A DNA stretch of 64,000 bases from NCBI RefSeq assembly GCF_029167625.1, contig NZ_CP119145.1, positions 2,728,001 to 2,792,000 on the forward strand, written 5' to 3'. The notes beneath the pieces are model-generated. The model saw only the letters and a program-made list of their open reading frames with translations. It was not told the origin of the DNA and did no database searches. The position numbers and the translations under genes were made by a program. This document shows, piece by piece, positions 17,308-24,597 of the stretch. The DNA is from Streptomyces sp. AM 4-1-1. GTDB lineage: Bacteria > Actinomycetota > Actinomycetes > Streptomycetales > Streptomycetaceae. Within the stretch, counting starts at the first letter, position 1. Every line of letters starts with the position of its first letter.

Positions 17308-17333
17308 GGAACTTTCTGCGTGTGCCCTACGTT
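17308..17333 (+). promoter_or_regulatory. ECF-type promoter candidate before the DUF6227 gene
   Basis: GGAAC at 17308-17312, 18 bases, then GTT at 17331-17333. This fits the general extracytoplasmic-function sigma pattern (GGAAC with CGTT 17 bases on) and is close to the SigR consensus GGAAT-N18-GTT. It lies 88 bp before the chosen start. The sigma factor using it cannot be named. Confidence 0.45.
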
Positions 17334-17420
17334 TTTCACAACCCCGGTCACGATGTCGGACCCAGGGACTACGTTATGCACGCATCAAGTAACACGCGGC
17401 GACGGCCTGGAGACAGCACC

Positions 17421-18191
17421 TTGAGCGATCCGTACGAGACAACCGAGCAACACCTCGAACGACTCCTGCGACGCGCCCTGAACTCCTTCGATCTGCCCGA
17501 CAGTACGGTCGAACGGCTCGGTACGGCACTGGCGCACAGCAGCTCCCTGCACTCCTCGCACCACAGTGCCGTGCTTCACCGTGAGACCTATCGGCACACC
17601 TATCTGCTCGCCGACGGCTCCCCGCTGACGCTGTGGGAGCTGGTGCACAGCGGCGGCAGAGACACGGCGGGTACGGGCGCGGGAGACGGGTCGCGACACC
17701 AGCAGCACGAGCTGTACGACGACGAGGGCGAGGCGCAGGTCGCCGCCGCCCGGCTGACCGGCGGCCTCTCCGGCCTCTCCGCCTTCTCGGACGAGAACCC
17801 CCAGGCGGACCTGGAGTTACTGACGGTCCTGATGTCCGTGCCGCCCACGCCACTGCCCCGGGTGTACGCGCCGGACAACTCGGCGGACCACGCCCGCCGG
17901 GTGCTGCGACGCGCGGAGAACCCGGACTGCCCCGGCGAGGAGACGGTCCGGCTGCTGCGGGCCGCCTTCGCGCACCACATCACGCAGATCTTCGGCCGTC
18001 AGTGCCGCGTCGACGGCCGGGAGGCGGGCTTCACCCTCTACGAGCACGCGTTCCTGCTTCTCGACGGCAGCGAGACGAGCCTGTGGGAGGTCGAGCACAC
18101 GGCGACCTCGGACGGCCGCCACATGTGCGAGGTGTACGGGAACGAGCAGGCCGCCCGCGAGGCCATGGAGAGCCGTACGCGCATCAGCTGA
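17421..18191 (+). CDS. DUF6227 family protein
   Basis: A 256-residue soluble actinomycete protein. From TTG 17421 it begins LSDPYETTEQHLERLLRRAL, and contains HRETYRHTYLLADGSPLTLWELVH in the first half and TLYEHAFLLLDGSETSLWEVEH in the second half. These look like two copies of one roughly 100-residue unit, a tandem duplication within the protein. The function is unknown. The start was chosen because GGAG lies 8 bases before TTG; ATG 17376 would add 15 non-conserved residues. A strong terminator follows at 18315. Confidence 0.8.
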   Translation: MSDPYETTEQHLERLLRRALNSFDLPDSTVERLGTALAHSSSLHSSHHSAVLHRETYRHTYLLADGSPLTLWELVHSGGRDTAGTGAGDGSRHQQHELYDDEGEAQVAAARLTGGLSGLSAFSDENPQADLELLTVLMSVPPTPLPRVYAPDNSADHARRVLRRAENPDCPGEETVRLLRAAFAHHITQIFGRQCRVDGREAGFTLYEHAFLLLDGSETSLWEVEHTATSDGRHMCEVYGNEQAAREAMESRTRIS

Positions 18192-18314
18192 CGCCACCGG
18201 ACGCGCGTAGCGCCCGACGCCACGCGTCGAGCCGGGGCCCGCGGGCAGCGTCGTGCCGGGTGTCCCTCACGCAGCGCCGGACGCGCGTAGCTCCCACGCG
18301 GGGCCACGCGCGCG

Positions 18315-18350
18315 GGATGCCCGCGCCCCCATGCAGGGGCGCGGGCATCC
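18315..18350. terminator. Strong hairpin terminator between convergent genes
   Basis: A perfect 15-bp inverted repeat (18315-18329 with 18336-18350, 6-base loop) with arm GGATGCCCGCGCCCC. It sits 124 bp after the DUF6227 stop and 100 bp beyond the stop of the convergent MFS gene, so it may serve both directions. Confidence 0.85.
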
Positions 18351-18450
18351 TGGCCGTGCGCACGGCCGCCCTGATGACGCGTCTCGTCCGTGACGTGCCG
18401 TCAGCGAGGTCCGTAATGTCCGTGGGGTCCGGACGGGACGCGTCCGGGGT

Positions 18451-20112
18451 TCAGCGCGTCAGCACCCGGTCCTTCGTGGCGTCGCCCACCGCGTCACCCA
18501 CGGTCGCCTCCGTACCCGTACGCGCGCTCGCGCCCGTACCGACGGCCATGCCCGAGCCAGAACCCGACTCAGGACCAGAGCCCGAGTCCGAGTCCTGCCC
18601 CACGGCCTCCGTCGGAAGGTCGTCACCGCCGCCCTCCACATGCTGCTTCGGCCGGGCCGGCAGCGCGAACATCACCAGGAAGATCACCGCGAGCACCCCG
18701 GCCACCCACCACAGCGAGCGCTCGAACGCGTTCGCGTACGCGGGGCCCATGGCCTGCGGTGCCAGGTGGTCGCCGATCGCTCCGAAGAACACCACCGACA
18801 CCAGGGCGAGGCCCAGCGCGGTGCCCATCTGCTGCACGGTGTTGAACAGCCCGGAGGCCGACCCCGAGTGCTCCTTCGGCACCTCGGACAGCACCGCGTC
18901 CGCGAGCGGCGCCACGATCAGCCCCATGCCGACACCCATGACGAGCAGCGGCAGCGCCATCTGCCAGGACGTGATGTCCATGCCGTACCGCTCGGACTCA
19001 CCGATGTAGATCAGCAGTCCGGCGATCATGATGAGCGCGCCCGCCTGGAGGACCTTGCGGCCGAAGCGGGGCACCAGCTTCTGCACGGAGATCCCGGCGG
19101 CGCACGAGACCGCGACCGAGAACGGGATACCGGTCGTGCCCGCCCGCAGCGCGCTCCAGCCGAGGCCCATCTGCATGTACAGCGTCCACACCAGGAAGAA
19201 GATGCCGAGGCCGATCCCGAAGGTCAGCTGCACGGCGATGCCCGCCGCGAAGCTCTTGACCCGGAACAGCGAAAGCTCGACGAGCGGCGAACCGTCCATG
19301 CGCGCCTTCCGCCGCTCGAACGCCACGAGCGCCACGAACACCAGGACGCTGCCCGCCATCGACGCGTACCCCCACAGCGGCCAGCCCAGCTCGCGGCCCC
19401 TGGTCAGCGGGTAGAGGAGCATCAGCAGGGCCAGCGTCACCATGGTGACGCCCACCATGTCGAGCCGGAGCGCCTTCGGGGCCTTGGACTCGCTGATGAA
19501 CTTCCGCCCCAGGATCAGTCCCGCGATGCCCACCGGCAGGTTGATCAGGAAGATCGGCCGCCATTCCAGGCCGGCGATGTTCCACTCGGTGAGCAGCGCG
19601 CCCAGCAGGGGTCCGGAGACCGCGCCGAGCCCGACGATCGCACCGAACAGCCCGAAGACCTTGCCGCGCTCGTGCGCCGGGAAGGTGGCGTGCACGATCG
19701 ACAGGACCTGCGGGACCATCATCGCGGCGGTGGCGCCCTGGAGAATCCGGGAGGCCACCAGCATCTCCGGGTTCGCGGCGAAACCGCAGAGCGCGGAGGC
19801 GAGGGTGAAACCGGCGATGCCGATGAGGAAGAGCCGCTTGCGGCCGTAGATGTCGCCGAGCCTGCCGCCCGTGATCAGTCCGGCGGCGAAGGCCAGGGCG
19901 TATCCGGCGGTGATCCACTGGATCGAGCTGAACGAGGCGCCGGTGTCCCGCTGGATGCTGGGAATGGCGATGTTGACGATCGTGACGTCGACCAGGTCCA
20001 TGAAGGCCGCGGTCATCACGATGGCGAGCGCGAACCAGCGTCGGCGGTCCGCCGGGGCCGGGGACACCCCGGGAGCGGTTGCCGTGGACGGTGGAGAAGA
20101 GGAAGAAGTCAT
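18451..20112 (-). CDS. MFS drug exporter, DHA2 family (14 helices)
   Basis: A 553-residue drug:H+ antiporter-2 type protein. After a Ser/Pro-rich leader it reads FMDLVDVTIVNIAIPSIQ, the DHA2 motif in helix 1, then GGRLGDIYGRKR between helices 2 and 3, and GAVSGPLLGALLTE (motif C) in helix 5. There are 14 hydrophobic helices in all. The last 60 residues are a Gly/Ser/Asp-rich tail (about residues 495-553) encoded by low-complexity DNA. The start ATG 20112 is divergent from the WYL regulator gene, with a palindromic operator candidate between them, so the regulator probably controls it. The substrate is unknown. Confidence 0.92.
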   Translation of the reverse strand: MTSSSSPPSTATAPGVSPAPADRRRWFALAIVMTAAFMDLVDVTIVNIAIPSIQRDTGASFSSIQWITAGYALAFAAGLITGGRLGDIYGRKRLFLIGIAGFTLASALCGFAANPEMLVASRILQGATAAMMVPQVLSIVHATFPAHERGKVFGLFGAIVGLGAVSGPLLGALLTEWNIAGLEWRPIFLINLPVGIAGLILGRKFISESKAPKALRLDMVGVTMVTLALLMLLYPLTRGRELGWPLWGYASMAGSVLVFVALVAFERRKARMDGSPLVELSLFRVKSFAAGIAVQLTFGIGLGIFFLVWTLYMQMGLGWSALRAGTTGIPFSVAVSCAAGISVQKLVPRFGRKVLQAGALIMIAGLLIYIGESERYGMDITSWQMALPLLVMGVGMGLIVAPLADAVLSEVPKEHSGSASGLFNTVQQMGTALGLALVSVVFFGAIGDHLAPQAMGPAYANAFERSLWWVAGVLAVIFLVMFALPARPKQHVEGGGDDLPTEAVGQDSDSGSGPESGSGSGMAVGTGASARTGTEATVGDAVGDATKDRVLTR

Positions 20113-20135
20113 ACGACAAACATAAACAGCCATTA

Positions 20136-20150
20136 GGTCAGAACATGACC
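20136..20150. promoter_or_regulatory. Operator candidate between MFS exporter and WYL regulator
   Basis: GGTCA-N5-TGACC, a perfect inverted repeat (20136-20140 with 20146-20150) in the short divergent gap. It lies 24 bp from the exporter start and 24 bp from the regulator start, so protein bound here would affect both promoters. By position the regulator is the neighbouring HTH-WYL protein. Confidence 0.5.
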
Positions 20151-20173
20151 CAATGAACAGGCACCCTGGCGTC

Positions 20174-21403
20174 ATGACCGATACCCCGGCACGACTGCTG
20201 AACCTGCTGTCGCTCCTCCAGACACCGCGCGAGTGGCCGGGCAGCGAACTCGCCGAACGCCTCGACGTCAGTGCCCGCACCATTCGCCGCGACATCGACC
20301 GGCTGCGCGATCTCGGCTACCCGGTCGAGGCGTCTCGCGGCGCGGTGGGCGGCTACCGGCTCGTGGCCGGTACCGCGATGCCGCCGCTGCTCCTCGACGA
20401 CGAGGAGGCCGTGGCCATCGCGGTGGGGCTGCGGGCCGGGGCCGGGCACGCCATCGAGGGCGTGGACGAGGCGTCCGTACGGGCCCTGGCCAAGCTGGAA
20501 CAGGTGCTGCCGTCGCGACTGCGACACCGGGTGTCGACGCTCCAGAACGCGACGGTGCCGCTGACCAGGGGAGACGGCTCGACGATCGATCCGCGGACCC
20601 TGACGGTCATGGCGTCCACGGTCACCGGGCGGGAGCGGCTGCGGTTCGCGTACCGGGCCGGGGACGGCGCCGAGACGAAACGGGAGGTCGAGCCGTACCG
20701 GCTGGTGAGCACGGGGTGGCGGTGGTACCTCGTCGCGTACGACCTGGGGCGTGAGGACTGGCGTACGTTCCGGGTGGACCGGGTCAGCGAGCCGTACGCG
20801 ACGGGGGCCCGGTTCACACCCCGGGAGCTGCCCAGCGGGGACGCGGCGGAATTCCTCGCGCGTTCCATGACCCGCCTCCAGCCGGAGCTGGAGGTCGACG
20901 TGAGCTTCGCGGCCCCGGCGGACTTCGTCACCGCGCGGCTGCCGGGCAGGATCGGGGCGCCGGAACCGGTCGACGAGCGGCACTGCCGACTGCGGACGGT
21001 CACCGCGGACTCGCTGGAGTGGCTGGCGGTCCGGCTGGCGCTGGTGGACTGCGACTTCACCGTGCACGGACCGCCGCAGTTGGTGGCGTATCTCAGCGAT
21101 CTGGGCACCAGGCTGACCCGCGCGGCCACGCCGGCGGACGACAGCGGCGCGCGTCCCGGACCGGTCACCGCCAGACCGGTCACCGCCGACCCGGGCACCA
21201 CCGGCCCGGTCACCACCGGCCTGTCTGCCACGACCGGCCCGGTCACCACCGGTCCGCCCACGACCACCGGCCCACCCGCCACCGGACCGCTCACCGCCGA
21301 CCCACCCGCCACCGGACCGCTCACCGCCGGCCCGGTCGCCGGCCGACCCGCCTGCCCCGCCGATCAGGGGCCCGGCCCGCACAAGAAGCCGCACAAGAAA
21401 TGA
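20174..21403 (+). CDS. HTH and WYL domain transcriptional regulator (YafY-like)
   Basis: A 409-residue regulator. Residues 1-60 form a winged helix (RLLNLLSLLQ, ELAERLDVSARTIRRDIDRLRDLGYPVEA, GGYRL). The WYL ligand domain follows (about 135-215), with RLVSTGWRWYLVAYDLGREDWRTFRVDRV. A WCX-type dimerisation part continues to about 320. The final 85 residues are Thr/Pro/Gly repeats (TTGPVTTG, ATGPLTA) and look disordered. ATG 20174 was preferred because it begins the conserved HTH; ATG 20153 is also open. It diverges from the DHA2 exporter and probably represses it. Confidence 0.88.
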   Translation: MTDTPARLLNLLSLLQTPREWPGSELAERLDVSARTIRRDIDRLRDLGYPVEASRGAVGGYRLVAGTAMPPLLLDDEEAVAIAVGLRAGAGHAIEGVDEASVRALAKLEQVLPSRLRHRVSTLQNATVPLTRGDGSTIDPRTLTVMASTVTGRERLRFAYRAGDGAETKREVEPYRLVSTGWRWYLVAYDLGREDWRTFRVDRVSEPYATGARFTPRELPSGDAAEFLARSMTRLQPELEVDVSFAAPADFVTARLPGRIGAPEPVDERHCRLRTVTADSLEWLAVRLALVDCDFTVHGPPQLVAYLSDLGTRLTRAATPADDSGARPGPVTARPVTADPGTTGPVTTGLSATTGPVTTGPPTTTGPPATGPLTADPPATGPLTAGPVAGRPACPADQGPGPHKKPHKK

Positions 21404-21405
21404 GC

Positions 21406-21466
21406 CCCGGCGCCGGGGGGGGTGGGCGCCGGGACTCAGCTCAGGAGGCCGCCGGAAAAAGCGGCC
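21406..21466. terminator. Convergent terminator between WYL regulator and hrdD
   Basis: CCCGGCGCC (21406-21414) pairs with GGCGCCGGG (21425-21433). A second hairpin, GGCCGC (21447-21452) with GCGGCC (21461-21466) around CGGAAAAA, follows. Both genes end here from opposite sides, so these likely terminate both. Confidence 0.75.
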
Positions 21467-21492
21467 ACAGGTGGAGGCTACGTGACTCGGGG

Positions 21493-22491
21493 TCACGCCG
21501 CCGCGTCAAACCCCGTGTCGTGAGCCATTCGCTTCAATTCGAGCAGCGCGTGCTTCTCGATCTGGCGAATCCGCTCACGCGTCAGTCCGTGCTGCTTGCC
21601 GACCTCGGTCAGGGTGCGTTCCCGGCCGTCCTCGATCCCGTACCGCATCTTGATGATCGACGCGGTCCTGTTGTCGAGCTTGCCGATCAGGTCTTCCAGC
21701 TCCTCGCTGCGCAGCAGCGTCATCACGGACTGCTCGGGCGACACGGCGGAGGTGTCCTCCAGCAGGTCGCCGAACTGGGTCTCGCCCTCGTCGTCCACGG
21801 ACATGTTGAGACTGACCGGGTCGCGTGCCCAGTCCAGCACGTCGCTCACGCGCGCCGTATTGGAGTCCAGCTCGGCGGCGATCTCGGCGTGCTCCGGGTC
21901 ACGGCCGTGCTCGCGGTTGAACTCGCGCTGCACCCGGCGGATACGGCCCAGCTCCTCCACCAGGTGGACGGGCAGCCGGATCGTGCGGGACTGGTCGGCT
22001 ATGGAACGGGTGATGGCCTGGCGAATCCACCACGTCGCGTACGTGGAGAACTTGAAGCCCTTGGCGTAGTCGAACTTCTCGACCGCGCGCACCAGGCCGG
22101 CGTTCCCCTCCTGGATCAGGTCGAGCAGCGGGAGCCCCGCCCGCGGGTAACGACGGGCCACGGCAACGACGAGTCGGAGATTGGAACGGATGAACACGTC
22201 CTTGGCGCGCTCGCCCGCGGCGACCAGCGCCTCCAGCTCCTCGGGCTTCGCGCCACCGGCCTCGCTCTCCACCTGGCCGTCGAGGATCTGCTGGGCGTAG
22301 ACGCCCGCCTCGATGGTCTGCGAGAGTTCGACTTCCTTCGCTGCGTCGATCAGGGGTGTACGCGCGATCTCGTCCAGGTACATGCCGACCAGGTCGCGAT
22401 CGGCGATCTCCCCGCCCACGGCGCGAACACTGCTTGCCCGGTTGGTCCCGCCGGTGGCGGACGAACGACGGGCGACGGCACGGGTTGCCAT
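21493..22491 (-). CDS. hrdD: Group 2 RNA polymerase sigma factor HrdD
   Basis: A 332-residue principal-like sigma factor with all core-binding and promoter-binding regions. Region 1.2 runs DLVGMYLDEIARTPLIDAAKE, region 2 contains SNLRLVVAVARRY and GFKFSTYATWWIRQAI, region 3 has LVEELGRIRRVQREF, and region 4 ends RERIRQIEKHALLELKRMA. The N-terminus (MATRAVARRSSATGG) and length match my memory of Streptomyces coelicolor HrdD. It lacks the long region 1.1 of HrdB. HrdD is dispensable and is induced under thiol-oxidative and envelope stress in Streptomyces. A SigR-type promoter lies upstream. Confidence 0.93.
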   Translation of the reverse strand: MATRAVARRSSATGGTNRASSVRAVGGEIADRDLVGMYLDEIARTPLIDAAKEVELSQTIEAGVYAQQILDGQVESEAGGAKPEELEALVAAGERAKDVFIRSNLRLVVAVARRYPRAGLPLLDLIQEGNAGLVRAVEKFDYAKGFKFSTYATWWIRQAITRSIADQSRTIRLPVHLVEELGRIRRVQREFNREHGRDPEHAEIAAELDSNTARVSDVLDWARDPVSLNMSVDDEGETQFGDLLEDTSAVSPEQSVMTLLRSEELEDLIGKLDNRTASIIKMRYGIEDGRERTLTEVGKQHGLTRERIRQIEKHALLELKRMAHDTGFDAAA

Positions 22492-22553
22492 GCGTGCTCC
22501 CTTAACTGAGTAGGTCGCGACACCCTCCCGGGTGCCCTGCATCCGATGGAAAC

Positions 22554-22579
22554 AACGACTGGAATCCGGACAGAATTCC
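22554..22579 (-). promoter_or_regulatory. SigR-type promoter of hrdD
   Basis: On the minus strand GGAAT (22579 to 22575), exactly 18 bases, then GTT (22556 to 22554), matching the SigR consensus GGAAT-N18-GTT. It lies about 62 bp before the hrdD start codon. hrdD is a known SigR target in S. coelicolor, so the match is expected and supports the gene name. Confidence 0.85.
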
Positions 22580-22784
22580 CATGCCACCCATTCATTTCCC
22601 CGATCATGCAGTACCCTGCCGCGCGGATACGGGCCGCCTGATTCGGTGATCCGCCCGAGTGTGCAGGTCGGAGTGGGTGTCGGGGACGTTCCGGGCGTCG
22701 CGGCCAGTCGCTGTCGCCGCGAGGCGCATGAGACCGCGCTCACACGGCGCGTGGTCCTTTCACTCCGATGCACTCGCACTTCCC

Positions 22785-22819
22785 CGAGCCGTGACTCGGG
22801 ACTCCTGAGTCACGACTCG
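22785..22819 (-). terminator. Hairpin terminator after the DODA-type dioxygenase gene
   Basis: A 13-bp inverted repeat with one mismatch: CGAGCCGTGACTC (22785-22797) and GAGTCACGACTCG (22807-22819), 9-base loop. It lies 85 bp beyond the dioxygenase stop and separates that unit from the hrdD promoter region. The rest of 22620-22780 shows nothing recognisable. Confidence 0.7.
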
Positions 22820-22903
22820 TGCCCCGCGCCCGGCACCTCATGCCTCACGCACCGCGGCGCGCCGCCCGCACACCGCACGGCCCGCACGCCCGGCGCACGC
22901 GCC

Positions 22904-23686
22904 TCAGCCGAACTGGACCGATCGTTTGGCGAGCCCCATCCAGAACCCGTCGATGACGCTGCGCCCCTGGTCGAGCTCGTCCTCCGCCGCGCCCAGCGTC
23001 ACGAAGAGCGGGGCGAAGTGCTCGGTGCGCGGATGCGCCAGCGCCCCGGCCGGTGACGTGTGCTGGAAGTCCAGCAGGGCGTCGATGTCCCGCGCCCTGA
23101 GCGCCCGGTCCCCCCAGTCGTCGAACTCCGCCGACCAGCCGGGGGCGGCGCCGCCCGGATGCCGCAGCGCCGCCAGGTTGTGGGTGAAGAAGCCGCTGCC
23201 GACGATGAGCACACCCTCGTCGCGCAGCGGGGCGAGCCTGCGCCCGACGCCCATCAGCTTCCGCGGGTCCAGCGTCGGCATGGAGATCTGGAGTACGGGG
23301 ATGTCGGCGTCCGGGAACATCTCCACCAGCGGGACGTACGCGCCGTGGTCGAGTCCCCGGTCCGGGACGTCCTGGACCGGCGTACCCGCCCCGCGCAGCA
23401 GCGCCCGGACGCTCGTGGCCAGCTCGGGGGCGCCCGGGGCCGCGTACCGCACCTGGTAGTAGCGGTCGGGGAAGCCCCAGAAGTCGTGGACCAGCGGCAC
23501 GGTCCGGGTGGCGCCGAGGGCGAGCGGGGCCTCCTCCCAGTGGGCGGAGACGATCAGGATCGCGGTGGGGCGGGGCAGCTTCGAGGACCAGGCGGCCAGC
23601 TGACCGGGCCAGAGCGGGTCGTCGGCGAGCGGTGGGGCTCCGTGCGAGAGATACAGGGCGGGCATGCGCCCTTCGGTGGCGGTCAT
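22904..23686 (-). CDS. DODA-type extradiol ring-opening dioxygenase family protein
   Basis: A 260-residue member of the class III extradiol dioxygenase-like family that includes DOPA 4,5-dioxygenase (YgiD). Conserved His residues are His15 (LSHGAPP), His49 (SAHW), His114 (DHGAYVPL), His169 (FFTHN) and His223 (TEHFAPLF). His15, His49 and His223 fit the metal ligands. The enzyme should open catechol-type rings using Zn or Fe and O2. The start is ATG 23686. It diverges from a MarR regulator, which suggests induction by a phenolic compound. Confidence 0.9.
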   Translation of the reverse strand: MTATEGRMPALYLSHGAPPLADDPLWPGQLAAWSSKLPRPTAILIVSAHWEEAPLALGATRTVPLVHDFWGFPDRYYQVRYAAPGAPELATSVRALLRGAGTPVQDVPDRGLDHGAYVPLVEMFPDADIPVLQISMPTLDPRKLMGVGRRLAPLRDEGVLIVGSGFFTHNLAALRHPGGAAPGWSAEFDDWGDRALRARDIDALLDFQHTSPAGALAHPRTEHFAPLFVTLGAAEDELDQGRSVIDGFWMGLAKRSVQFG

Positions 23687-23767
23687 GGCCTCGACTCCTG
23701 TTCGATGCGGAGCGAAACGCGAAGGCTTTGCGCGATTCTTGTGCGGGTTCTCACCATGGCAGGTTTA

Positions 23768-23779
23768 TTGAATATTCAA
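23768..23779. promoter_or_regulatory. MarR-type palindromic operator candidate
   Basis: TTGAATATTCAA is a perfect 12-bp palindrome in the AT-rich gap between the dioxygenase and MarR genes. A related half-site, AGTTTAACT on the other side (23812-23820 region, TAGTTAAACTTTCAAG), lies nearer the MarR start. MarR proteins bind 16-20 bp AT-rich palindromes of this kind. Confidence 0.6.
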
Positions 23780-23840
23780 GTTCCCACCACATGGAGACCT
23801 TAGCTCTATCTAGTTAAACTTTCAAGAAAAAGGTCGTACA

Positions 23841-24353
23841 ATGGAGTACATGACCACGGCACCCTCCAGCGGGCCCCGTTGGCTCACCGACGAAGAACAG
23901 AAGGTCTGGAGTGCGTATCTGCACGCCACGATGCTTCTGGAGGACTATCTCGACCGTCAGTTGCAGCGCGACGCCGGTATGCCGCACATCTATTACGGAC
24001 TGCTCGTCCAGCTCTCCCAGGCCCCCCGCCGCCAGAAGCGGATGACCGAGCTGGCCAAGGACGCCAAGATCACCCGTTCCCGGCTCTCCCACGCCGTCAG
24101 CCGGCTGGAGAAGAACGGCTGGGTACGGCGCGAGAACTGCCCGTCCGACAAGCGCGGCCAGAACGCGGTCCTGACCGAGGACGGTCACGAAATGCTCCGG
24201 CGGTCGGCACCGGGCCATGTCGACGCCGTGCGGCAGGCGGTGTTCGACCGGCTCACCCCCGAGCAGATCGGCGCGCTCGGCGAGATCATGCGGACGATGG
24301 CGGCCGGACTTGAGCCGGAGCGGGCGGACTCGGATCTGCCCTGGCTCCGCTGA
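23841..24353 (+). CDS. MarR family transcriptional regulator
   Basis: A 170-residue winged-helix regulator. Helices 1-2 carry EEQKVWSAYLHATMLLEDYLDRQLQRDAG; the DNA-binding part reads RMTELAKDAKITRSRLSHAVSRLEKNGWVRRENCPSDKRGQNAVLTEDG (recognition helix and wing with the typical D-x-R-G). ATG 23841 was chosen because AAGG lies 7 bases upstream; ATG 23850 is too close to the next purine run. It diverges from the dioxygenase gene and likely represses both. Confidence 0.92.
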   Translation: MEYMTTAPSSGPRWLTDEEQKVWSAYLHATMLLEDYLDRQLQRDAGMPHIYYGLLVQLSQAPRRQKRMTELAKDAKITRSRLSHAVSRLEKNGWVRRENCPSDKRGQNAVLTEDGHEMLRRSAPGHVDAVRQAVFDRLTPEQIGALGEIMRTMAAGLEPERADSDLPWLR

Positions 24354-24597
24354 GCGGAACCAGGGCAGACACCGGCCGCCGGACCGTCGGGCCGTACGAG
24401 TGACCGTCGGGCCAGGCGTCGGACCGTCGATCCGAGCGGGCGTCCTCAACAACGCCGGACCGGCGGTCCCGGCGTCCTCAGTACCGCCCGGCCGCCGGTC
24501 CGAGTACCGCCGTACCGCCGAACCGAGCACCCTCAGTACCGCCGAACCGCCGGTCCGGGCGTCCTCGCGTACCGCCCGGCCGGCGGTCCCGGCGTCC
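24354..24597. repeat. GC-rich convergent gap with imperfect repeats
   Basis: Between the MarR and MFS stop codons, phrases such as CGGCGTCCTCAGTACCGCC and GTACCGCCGAACCG recur four or five times in irregular order (about 24430-24600). There is no gene and no clear terminator, but the complementary CCGCCGG/CCGGCGG blocks could fold. Confidence 0.4.
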
